From: Unio delphinus
Lineage: Eukaryota; Mollusca; Bivalvia; Unionida; Unionidae
DNA length: 64,000 bases
Assembly (NCBI GenBank): GCA_029339505.1
Contig: JAQISU010000022.1
Span: 12,354,001-12,418,000 of the forward strand
Direction: 5' to 3'
A program made the position numbers and the translations under genes. Shown here in pieces: positions 54,095 through 64,000 of the stretch (positions are counted from its first letter, which is position 1; every line of letters begins with the position of its first letter). Under the pieces are notes generated by a model that was not told the DNA's origin, did not search any database, and was given only the letters and a program-made list of their open reading frames with translations.

Positions 54095-55735
54095 TTGTGA
54101 CGGGGCAAATTTTGGGCGATGTTTCGTGAACCCATTAGCTGAGACCAGAGAACTATTAGATTTTTCTAGAGAACGGACGCGAATCAATCGTCCCACTGCC
54201 ATGTCGAAATATCGTTTCGAGGGGAGAATGCTATACTTAAGTAAAGCAACTGTTTGGAGAGCAGCCAGACGGACTATTAGTGGCAGAGTAAACGTTATTT
54301 TCAGGTTAAAACTGTCACAATTGAAAGGTTGCAAGAACTCTGTAATTATCAAGATGCTAGGTCAAGTTCACCCCAATTTGTGGCGCCACTGATGAAGGGA
54401 CTGAGAGATTTGACTGATTGGCTCCTCTAGTTAAGAAGGCGTGCTTGTCACCCAAAATTTCCTAAGATTTATATCTCCTCATCGGAAATTTGAATCAGTA
54501 AAAAACTTTTCTGCACGAGGAAAAAACCATTGGCGACTAAGAGTAATTTGCAAGAAATTCCCTCGTAAAAAACGGGTTGTCCAAGCAATCAGACGAACCG
54601 TGCTTTTTGAAACATAACGGTATTGAATTATGCATGGGGAGTCGAACATTAATCTTTCGAAAAGTTTGACAAATTGTTTAATATGTTGTCGTGTTTGCAT
54701 AAACATTACGTTTCTAAGAATTAAATGCATTACTTTACTTAATATGATTACGAGACTCCATTTGATTTCACCTAATTTAGAAGATTTCACTTATGATTTA
54801 GAGCGATTGTGAAATAACGTAACTGATTGCAAATACATCTTATTTATTCGCTGTGTAACTTGAGGCGGGCTCCGAACCGTTAGGCCGCGTGTGGTCTGTG
54901 TTGTGGAGTGATATTAATGCGTTGCGAATTAGCTATTGACTAACTAGGGTCATTATAGGACATGAGGTGTCGATTGATATTCTTTGCATCTGTTTAGCAC
55001 TGATAAAAATATCTAATAAAGAACAAGGTCATGCAAAATCCCCGGTATCATAAATAACAGGAAATTTAGGTTGTCTCTATTTATATTTATTAAAAAGGGA
55101 GAAAATAGCCTTCAACGTGCAATCTTGAGAGTGGAACCTGAGAGTGCAATCTGAGGCAGGGAAAATCTGAAAAGTGGAATCTGAGACGGATTGTTGAAGA
55201 TGGAATCTTATGACGTAACCCTGCTACTTATAAATACTGAGTGTCCTTGGATCGATTATTGAGAGTGGAATCCGGAGATCAAGGCGTCTGAATAAATACA
55301 GTGGAAGTCGAGCGAAACAAAGGACATGTTATGAAATCATACAAGACGTTGACTTTGATTCTTCACTGGATACTATGACGAAGTAAATATATCAGTAAAA
55401 AAATCAACTATTTTTTAATCAATTTGTGCTTTCCTTTGTAAATCGCGAAAGTGTTGTTGTTTCTAAAAGCCGAGATATTTTTTAATATCATGACTTCAGA
55501 TAGTTGTGTTATGTAATTGATTAAATTGTTTGTTTACCTGTACGGGGTCTCGTGTTTGTCTGTTCATTATATCTGTTCAGATCAATATATATCGATGTCT
55601 ATATATGTTTCTCCACTTATACTTACTCGAACCGGGGCAATTACATCGAGTGCGGTCATCTCCAATATACCGAGCACCGAAAGAGGTGGAATATATACTA
55701 GCATTATATACACCACCCCATAACAACAATCAAAG
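54095..55735. mobile_element. 1.6-kb insertion, possible solo LTR
   Basis: Absent from the left duplicate between matching bases near 37725 and 37735. It starts TGTGACGGGG, and an ACCGGGGCAATTACA end lies near 55632-55646, i.e. TG...CA termini as in LTRs, with ~90 bp beyond them unexplained. A TATAAA-type motif lies near 55230. Parts resemble 62.75-64.0 kb. No coding capacity. The LTR identity is a hypothesis. Confidence 0.5.
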
Positions 55736-55770
55736 AAACAGAAGAATAAAAGAAACATGTTAAAACCTAC

Positions 55771-55989
55771 CTTAATAGCGGCCTCACGCATAAACTGCTT
55801 GGCTGCATCATTCCAGATAGCAGGAACTGTGAGTACCCAAAATATATGTTTTTCCTCAATGTTTCTTCCTCATTTTGTCAAAAGATCCATAAGATGAGTC
55901 TTCAAACATTTAATAGACAATGCAAAAACGTCAAGGGCTAACATTTCCTTTCCTGTCTCGTCATGTATCAGCGACGATTTAGTTAGGCC
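55771..55989 (-). CDS. HSPA12-like protein, exon 2 (with in-frame stop)
   Basis: Between an acceptor (CTTACAG above 55989) and a donor (GTAGGT below 55771). It encodes HDETGKEMLALDVFALSIK and, at its end, WVLTVPAIWNDAAKQFMREA, the highly conserved HSPA12 block. A TGA interrupts the frame at 55870-55872. No alternative splice is obvious, so this copy may also be a pseudogene or the stop may be allelic. Confidence 0.65.
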
Positions 55990-56442
55990 CTGTAAGATTT
56001 TTCAAGCAATATGTAAAATCGCTAAATTTATATTTGATGATAATACATTGAAGATATATTCGTGTCTGCATTAAGTATAACTTTTCTTATACCTGGATTA
56101 AGAGATGTGTATATGTTCCAAAGCGATTCAAAGGCACATCAGCGCAACTCTAACTATATAGTGATATAAAAAGTATTAAGTAGCTAATATGGTAAAGGGA
56201 AAACCACTACTAAAATCCTTTTGATGATAACATCTACCTAGCAAAAAGTATAGTATGCACATACATAAAGTCATAAAGGTGTTTAAAATTAAGTAAATTA
56301 TCAAGGCAAAGGATTCCAATCCATAGACTACAATGTTTCAAATACCATATTCGTTTTTAAGTCCAAGAAGATCTCTACCGGTGCATCACTAACGACTGAT
56401 TATCATCGAATTTACATTCATTCTTTATCTCAAGAGGAGACG

Positions 56443-57985
56443 ATGAAAAAAAATCAACAAAACCATGCCACATTGACAAAGGGTATTTGGAAGATGCACA
56501 CATCTATGGAAAGTCACGCTTCAGGATGCATGCAAACAAAGGGTATGTTTGCGATACGCGAGTTAGCTACACAATACATCGAAATATTTTCAATTTCTTC
56601 TACTTGCAGGATGCCACCCAATCCGACACAGATGGGAATATACAACAAGCAATAAAGAAGACTTCTTCCAAATTTGATAAGAATGTTATGTTCAACAAGC
56701 ACTTGGGACAATCGAAGCGGAAAGATGATCCTCTTGAGTTTTCATTGCGACATCATGGTTTTGCAATGCTTTCAGTATATCATGGGAATCAGAAGAAAAA
56801 AACGAACTTATATTTAAAGCTCTCGATATCAAAGATAATAAAACAGCATTAATATTTTTATTTTAAAACAAAATAAAAGCCCTATTTGGAGCTGGATTGA
56901 GATGACCTTATTAGTGTTACAACGACAATTATGTATCGCTACTTTGAATGGATGGTATTACGTTGAATTTATGAATATATACTAAAACAACGACATTGGT
57001 AGAGAGTTTGCTTTCGCAATGATCACATGTTTAAACAATCACTGAAATAACTGGATGACTACCAAATTTACAGTATTTGAGACATTGATATTTCCATCTA
57101 CCTTATGAAAGCAATTTCGAATATAGAATGGCAAAGAAACTTGATACATTATGAATGTTATAGATTGGATAATCATTTGAAAATATGTTTTTAATTCTTT
57201 AATCGTTACAGAATTGGATAACTTTGAACTTTATACGGTTTGTTCCCTCGTTGCGTACAAGTGTCCTAACATGTCATTTCGTTCAAACACCCACCTAGAA
57301 TTATTGTTTGTCTTAACTTCTCTCACAAATGTTACTAAATGTGCAAATATTAATTAATCTATGGAAAGTCACGCTTCAGGATGCATGCAAGCAACGGGTA
57401 TATTTGCTATACGCGAGCTACACAATATATCTAAATATTTTCCATTTCTTTTACTTGTAGGATACCACCCAACCCGACACGGATGGGAATATGAAACAAG
57501 CAATAAAGAAGACTTCTTCCAAATTTGATGAGAATGTTATGTTCAACAAGCACTTGGGACAATCGAAACGGAAAGGTGATCCTCTTGAGTTTTCATTGTG
57601 ACATCATGGTTGCGCAATGCTTTCAGTATATCATGGGAATCAGAACAAAAAAAAACGAAATTATATTCAAAGCTCTCGATATCATTCAAAGATAATAAAA
57701 CAGCATTAATATTTTTATTTTGTTGGTATTAAGTTGAATGTATGAATATATACTAAAACAACGACATTGGTAGAGAGTTTGCTTTCGCAATGATCACATG
57801 TTTAAACAATCACTGAAATAAATGGATGACTAACAAATTTACAGTATTTGAACTTTATACGATTTGTTCCCTCATTGCGTACAAGTTTCCTAACATGTCA
57901 TTTCGTTCAAACACACACCTAGAATTATTGTTTACCTTAACTTCTCGCACAAATGTTACTAAATGTGCAAATATTAATTAATCTT
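56443..57985. repeat. Internal tandem duplication in the HSPA12-like intron
   Basis: The block beginning GAAAGTCACGCTTCAGGATG occurs at about 56510 and again at about 57363, each followed by the same ~300 bp. The second copy has an internal deletion of ~200 bp. A single copy lies at 38.57-38.9 kb in the left duplicate. Its plus strand has modest open frames, but I see no protein family. Confidence 0.75.
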
Positions 57986-59252
57986 GGTTGGATTTATTCA
58001 ACAAGGAACAGTAATGCCAAAATATTAATCACAGAAATACAGCCAATAGATTTCAAGTGTTTCTCAACGTTAATATATCTAAATCAATCATACACAATTA
58101 TCAAGGATTGAACCCCTTTTGATCGTTGACTCCATTTTATATTTAGTTTTGCCTATTACCTACTGTAATTCATTAGCCAATTCTATCGATAATGGATAAA
58201 TGAAGCTTTAAACAGAAATCTATCTAAATTTCGCTAAACAAAGATCAACTTGACAGTCATCTTATAAACTTCGTATAATTCAAATTTCACGATACTAGAG
58301 TCAAACTGGATACAGCAGCTGCTAAGCGGTGAACTCAGACCCTAAAAATTAGTAAGTCACATATTTATTTTATAGTATGCTAGATTTAATTGTGCAACAT
58401 AAGCATGATATTACAATTTCTCCCTTTCTGCCGTTACTCTCTATCAAGTAATATGGCTTACTCGACGAAAATACAATAATGGCGATGACTATAAATTAAG
58501 CTATAAATGTGTAACCCATAAAGAGGATAACGCCTCCCGACAAACGAAGATATTGATAACTATAAAATATAGATAATAAAGAAAAAGAGTTTAAAGTTCT
58601 TATATACACAATCCTTAAAGAACAGAGTCAATTATTGTAATATAAACTGCATTCTTTGGTGGTACATCTTAAAGGTTGTTACTTTTTTCAATCAAGTTTA
58701 AATCGAATGCAAATTAATTATTATTGTGATTCAAATAGATAGAATAAAATCTTCATCTGTTTTGGAGATAATGCAATATCTCACATAAACGAATTGGTGT
58801 TATTCAAACTGTGGCAGAAACGAAACTGGGTAGAGCCCATTACAAATTGGAGGCATGTTCAACAGGTGCATACATTTGTAATTTGTATTTGTGTTGATAT
58901 TGTTGAATGTTATACAATGCATACGTGGTCCACGCTTAAATTTAGTACATAAATATATAAAATAAATATGTAACCTTAAACATGACTTAACAATGGTGTA
59001 AATTCTTTTAATAGCCATGCACCAGACAGTTGAGAAAGTATTTTAGCCAAAGGAACATGGAAACCACTGCAATTGTTTTCTTTTATATTACTTCGAAATG
59101 TTAGGCATTTTACCTACGATGCATTAATTATTCAGTTTCTAATAAAAATGAAGAAAATAAACTTCTTTTCAAACATAGTTATCGTTTTACATGCTGATGA
59201 GTTATTAGGGCTTACAATATATGCACGACTAATCATTTAATGATAAATAAAC

Positions 59253-59579
59253 CTGTCCATCCTGCAGCTGCATCTTGAATCTTCTGAAGCAATAGTACTC
59301 ATGATTGGTTTTATTAAAACAAAACTGCATATACGTTTGCTCTGCTTCAAAGCCGAAAGAACACTCATCAATTTCTCTTCCCTTAATCAACAAAAGGCAG
59401 GTTGACGATTTCGTAGATGAGAAATTCTTTAAACCATTGTTCCACGCCTGTGGTGAATCAATCTTTGTTGGATCCTTTTTATATTGATCATAGAACTGGA
59501 AAGCATATCCAGAATACGATGTTCCGATATCAATTGCAACAATAAGACCAGCGTCTCGTACTTGTATCTGGTTAGCCAT
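59253..59579 (-). CDS. HSPA12-like protein, exon 1 (N-terminal)
   Basis: ATG at 59577-59579. The exon encodes MANQIQVRDAG and the ATP-binding opening VAIDIGTSYSGYAF, the phosphate-1 loop of Hsp70-family ATPases in its HSPA12 form (IGTSYSGYA), then STCLLL, FGFEAE and FRRFKMQL. A donor (AGGTTTAT) lies below 59253. The left duplicate has no counterpart. An upstream 5' untranslated exon is likely but not identified. Confidence 0.8.
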
Positions 59580-60774
59580 CCTTCAAGAATAAAGGAATAT
59601 ATGTTAATAGTTCATTGATTTTAAACTAAAATGCAAAGAATTCATAGTTTTAAATTTTTTTATAATTCATTCAAATATATTAAATAAATGCAACTTTAAA
59701 GCTATTATACCTGCGGCGTCTTGAACTGCAACTTGTTGATAGATGAACTGAATCAAGTGAAGTATAGCAAGGTCTTTAGTTCTTAATATGATCACATCAG
59801 TCATACAAAAAAGACACTGTTTACATATCTGGCGAAACATCGACTGGTTAGATTTAGCTGGGCCGTACTCAATAATTTAGCTTAGATCTTCTATTATACA
59901 CTGATTAAGTACTTACAATGTTCACTCTAATCCCTGATTGGCATAAATCGTATTCAGTTCACGGCTTTTCACATTTCTGCCTCACGTGTCTGGTAATAAA
60001 TTCTAATGTAGGTCTAAAATAAGAGCTACTTTTTGTCTTCTCTATAACAAGTATAAAAGAAACAAAACCTGTCAACGAACGACCTACAACGAGTATTGCT
60101 ATGTAAGTAAGGACTAGTAGCACTGGTAGAATGGTACCAGGAATAATATAATAATGTAATGGTTAGTAGTAGATAGAGTGTTGAAATAAACCCATAAGGA
60201 ACCATATTCAACGAGGGTTTAACATGAGAAAGTCACCAAGGACACACACGGGAATTCAAACGGAATTCCGATGTCAAGCAGAGTAAAACGTGTATAGCCT
60301 GAAACGGGAATTTACAATTGGAGTTGAAATCTGGACAAAGAAAAACAAAAATAAATTAACAGTGGAATAGCATTTGAGCCTCCAACGGAACTCACATGTT
60401 AAACATGGTAAGAATTCGATGGACCGAAACAGAAATTTAACATGAGATAGATGGTCTGAAAGCATATAGTATTTAAAATGGAAACAACAGTTTGGTGCAT
60501 CAGAAAATGTGATTTTAACATGGGAACTACGCTTTGTGCATAACACATATTGTTGGTGAATTATGTCAAGAATCGTCATTTAGGATATTCTGGCTAAATC
60601 ATTAACAATATTACATTAGTCCAGTTGTGATCGAACAAAGGTTCTGTATAGGTAAAGACCGACTTTTCTATCAGTATCCCGGTTAGTGTTCGATATTACT
60701 TTGAGTAAATTCAAATTTACAAGTATTTTTGTGTGGAAGGAAGGTAAGTTTTCTGTAGAAAACAATATGTAAAA
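59580..60774. other. Upstream flank of the HSPA12-like gene
   Basis: No coding feature. It should contain the promoter, but I see no decisive motif. Degenerate ~45-bp repeats containing TTTAACATG-type motifs occur at about 60220-60540. Confidence 0.4.
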
Positions 60775-62725
60775 CCTGCTTGACCATCGCCCAAAGAAAA
60801 AACCCTGGGTTGCAGATGAGATTCTGAATCTGTGTGATACCCGAAGAGACCTCAAAAACACCAGACACACAACAGGGGCAGTGCAATATCGAGAAATAAA
60901 CAAGAACGTCAGAATAAAATTGAAGAAAGCAAAAGAATATTGGATTGGACAACAGTGCACAGAAATAGAGAACAGTCTGATAAAAAATAACAGCAAAAAG
61001 GCATTCCAAATTGTGAAAGACCTCACCAGAAAGAAGCAACCAAGAGTCATTACCATTCAAGATGAAAATGGAAAATGCCTCACAGAATCAAGTAACATTG
61101 CAGAAAGATGGACTGAGTATTGTAAAGAACTCTACAACCATCCGTCCGCAGGAGATCCAGAGATGCTTGGAGTTCCAAACTCCACAAATAATGATGATTT
61201 TCCCATTCTCAAGCAAGAGCTGGAGTCAGCAATAAGAGCATTGAAGAATGGAAAGGCAGCTGGAGCAGACAACATCCCAGCTGAACTTATGAAGAATGGT
61301 GGGAATCAGTGATATAACTACTAACAAAAATCTGCAACATGATCTGGCAGACAGGCGAATGGACCCAGTCACTAATTATAACACTCCCCAAAATAGGCAA
61401 TCTCCAGCTGTACCAAAAGTACAGAACTATCAGTTTGATCAGCCATGCTAGTAAGGTGATGCTGAAGATCATCTTGAACAGACTGAACCCACAAGCAGAA
61501 GAAAGAATCGCTGAAGAACAGGCAGGGTTCCGTAGTGGAAGAAGCACAACAGAACAAATTTTCAATCTTAGGGTTCTGTGTGAAAAGTACTCACAACATC
61601 AACAAGACATCTATCATGTGTTCATAGATTTCAAAAAGGCTTTTGATATAGTGTGGCATGAGTCATTGTGGGCCACAATGAAGAAGTACAACATGGGTCA
61701 AAAGTTGACCAACACCATCAAGCAGCTGTACGCCAAGGCTACCAGTGCAGTAATTGCTCAAGGTTATGTGGAGGACTGGTTCAAGACTACAGTTGGAGTA
61801 CGGCAAGGCTGTCTCCCGTCACCCATGCTTTTCAACATATACTTAGAGTGTATCATGAGCGAAGCCCTGGAAAACCACTGTGGAACAGTCAGCATTGGAG
61901 GGCGTAACATCACCAACCTCCGCTTTGCAGACGACATTGATGGGCTGGCAGGCAGTGAAGATGAGCTTGCCACCTTAGTGAAGAACCTGGATAAAACATC
62001 TTCCAGATTTGACATGGAGATAAGTGCCGAGACGACAAAGCTGATGACAAACAGTGGCAAACAAATCTCAACCAAGATTAAAGTCAGAGGACGGGAACTG
62101 GTAACAGTGGGCCAATTCAAATATCTTGGTTCCATAATCACGGAAGAGGGATCAAGAGCAGAAATTTTGTCACGAGCAGCACAAACAACGACAGCTATGT
62201 CAAAGCTAAGACTCATCTGGAGAGACAAGAACATCTGTCTGAAAACTAAAATCAGACTGTTGAGAGCACTAATCATCTCAATCTTTCTGTATTCATGTGA
62301 GGCCTGGACCCTGGCAACAGAATTACAACGAAGAATTCAGGCACTTGAAATGAGATGCTACAGAACCATCCTTGGCATCTCTTACATGGACCACATCAGA
62401 AATGAAGAAGTGTGCAACACCATCACGCACAAGTAGGCCATTATGAAGACCTCCTCACCATTGTCAAAAAGAGAAAGCTGAAATGGTATGGCCATGTCAC
62501 TAGGGCCAAAAGTCTATCCACAACAGTACTGCACGGTAGTGTCCAAGGTGGTAGAAGGAGAGGCAGACAGAGAAAAAAGTGGAGTGACAACATCACAGAA
62601 TGGACCAGGAAAAGTTTTGCAGAGACACAGGCATTGGCACATGATGGATTCAAGTGGAGGGAACTGGTCAGATGTTCAGTAGCACAGTGCCTCAAAGACC
62701 ACACTAGGTCAAGAGACTGATGATG
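60775..62725 (+). pseudogene. 5'-truncated LINE reverse transcriptase
   Basis: Starts in the pre-RT region (PWVADEIL at ~60805). It continues with AIRALKNGKAAGADNIPAEL, QAGFRSGRSTTEQI, VFIDFKKAFD (RT motif A), GVRQGCLPSPMLFN, and motif C as RFADDIDGLAG with FADD intact. Then come FKYLGSIITEEGS, FLYSCEAWTL and a C-terminal KWYGHVTRA...GRRRGRQRKKW tail. A stop and frame changes near 61312 and 62436 break it. It ends in a GATGAT-repeat tail. The long open RT frame (365 codons) shows it is younger than the LINE at 27-28 kb. Clade not assigned. Confidence 0.88.
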
Positions 62726-62739
62726 ATGATGATGACCAA

Positions 62740-64000
62740 CAACATATATTGTGTTTGCGAAGGGGCAAATTTCAGGCGATATATTAATTAAACATTAGGT
62801 GAGGTAAGATTACCATTAGTTAAGTTTAAGGGGACACGCCGTGTCAAAAAGACGTTCTGTATAGTGTAGTGTAGTGTTCAGTAAGAGTGCGACCATTCTT
62901 GCTAATTAAACCTTGTTTATACAGCAATCAGACTGACTCCTAGCGACATTTTAAAGTTTAATTTTTCACGAAAAGTGTCAGACTTAAGAAAACGCAGGGA
63001 TTCTGTTACTTAAAAACAAGCATGTCATGCTGACCAGACGTAACCGTTTCGTAGAGAAAAGCGAGGCGAAAATACATTTGATTCTGATTGGTCACTGTTA
63101 AATAACGGGGGGGGGGGTTCACGCGAAGTTACGTAGGACTTAATATATCCTTATTGAAAACTATAGTTTGTCTAAAATTTCTCTATAAGAGAGAACCAGA
63201 GATAGAAGTATTTATTAAGACCACGAATGTTATTTAAGAGAAATACGTCCGTTAAGGAATCGTTGTCCAGAAAAACCTACAAACCATCCAACGGTTAAAT
63301 GACCCAAAAGCACAAAGGTACCTTCACAATTATATGTATATTGTTGATGCAATTTATATGCTGTTTGCATTAGTTGACAGGTCTTGCATGATTTCATTTG
63401 ATACATTTGTATAATAATGTGCTTTCGAATTATAAATCGGAATTCTTATCTTAATTCTTAGTTAAAAATAATAAGAATCACAATGTGTTAATTTATCTCG
63501 TACAACACTATGCTGAGTTATGAATAGGAAGTGTAACGTTAATCCCTTAATTTATCATCTTGTTTGCATAATGATTAGGTTGTAAGAATTGTATATGTTA
63601 CATTAGTTAATGGTTTACGAGAATACATGTGAATTCACCGAATTTTGATTTCATAGATGATTTAGCGACAGTGTATTGAATTTATGTGCTGTGTAAATTA
63701 AGGCAGGGCCAGAATTCAAAGTCTCGATGTATAATTAGCAATTTGTTTAACTACAGTCATTTGAGGACAAGTGTAGTTAATTACTAGCCATATCGTCTAT
63801 TTACGACTGACAAAAATATCTGATTTTCGAAAGAAGAATAATGAAAAGTTTTAACTATAACCATGTAACGAGAGACTTAGGATTGTTTTAATTTCTTTTC
63901 AAAGGGAGAAAACGGTTTTTGGAAGATCTTGAAGTTACGTAAATTGCGACGTACACTTTGGAAAAGGAATTGGGAAACGGAAATATCAGTGAGCGCGTAA
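62740..64000. repeat. Diverged repeat related to the 1.6-kb insertion
   Basis: Shares GGGGCAAATTT near its start, a GTGTAA-TT-AGGC block near 63690, GACAAAAATATCTGA near 63810 and AAAGGGAGAAAA near 63903 with positions in 54.1-55.1 kb, in the same order. A G9 run lies near 63107. It continues past the window. No gene seen. Confidence 0.5.

Larger units (their letters stand above)
45237..58590. repeat. Segmental duplication, right copy
   Basis: Collinear with 32283-40300, but longer because of insertions at 45961-46433, about 49.9-50.3 kb and about 54.1-55.7 kb, a retained last-exon region (46.6-47.7 kb) and an internal duplication (56.5-58.0 kb). Confidence 0.85.

Overview
The window is animal genomic DNA: AT-rich, with intron-split genes, many microsatellites, several decayed non-LTR retrotransposons, tRNA-headed SINEs, and a repeated Hsp70-family (HSPA12-like) gene. 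This mix suggests an invertebrate, and HSPA12 expansion together with this repeat load makes a mollusc such as a bivalve my best guess. That assignment is inference. I cannot name the species.

The centrepiece is a 15.1-kb Polinton/adintovirus-like element at 3990-19088. It has 238-bp terminal inverted repeats (TIRs; about 5 mismatches counted by eye) and a 5-bp target duplication, AAACT. Reading inward from the left, a long minus-strand block carries virion-type genes: a jelly-roll-like minor structural protein, a two-helix membrane protein, a coiled-coil fibre-like protein, an adenain-like cysteine protease, a small hydrophobic/basic virion protein, the major capsid protein, a second small basic protein and a broken structural gene. 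It continues with an unknown protein, a free-standing NUMOD/HNH endonuclease and a zinc-binding protein. A plus-strand frame of about 1300 codons then encodes B-family DNA polymerase, an SF1 helicase and a C-terminal HNH/zinc domain, interrupted only by in-frame TAA codons. Next come a DDE integrase and a zinc-ribbon/phospholipase A2 protein on the minus strand, and a packaging ATPase on the plus strand. Together these genes would replicate, package and integrate the element. This copy looks recently inserted but damaged.

Two relics of relatives lie nearby. Positions 1-2762 (minus) hold a decayed polymerase-helicase gene collinear with the intact one. Positions about 40961-42000 hold a decayed structural gene next to terminal-repeat-like DNA that carries the same end motif. 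This locus has therefore received at least three such elements.

The rest is host DNA. From 19.1 to 32 kb there are retrotransposon pieces (20.2-20.8, 26.9-28.8 and 28.9 kb), a SINE at 22.3 kb and a broken terminal exon of an HSPA12-like gene at 23.4-24.1 kb. A segmental duplication pairs about 32.28-40.30 kb with about 45.24-58.59 kb. The right-hand copy runs into five recognisable HSPA12-like exons (47.0-59.6 kb, minus), one of which contains an in-frame stop. The left-hand copy is clearly a pseudogene. The two copies differ by datable insertions: a 473-bp inverted-repeat element at 45961-46433, a SINE at 49.9-50.3 kb and a 1.6-kb insertion at 54.1-55.7 kb. A 5'-truncated LINE occupies 60.8-62.7 kb. 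DNA resembling the 1.6-kb insertion fills the window's right end.
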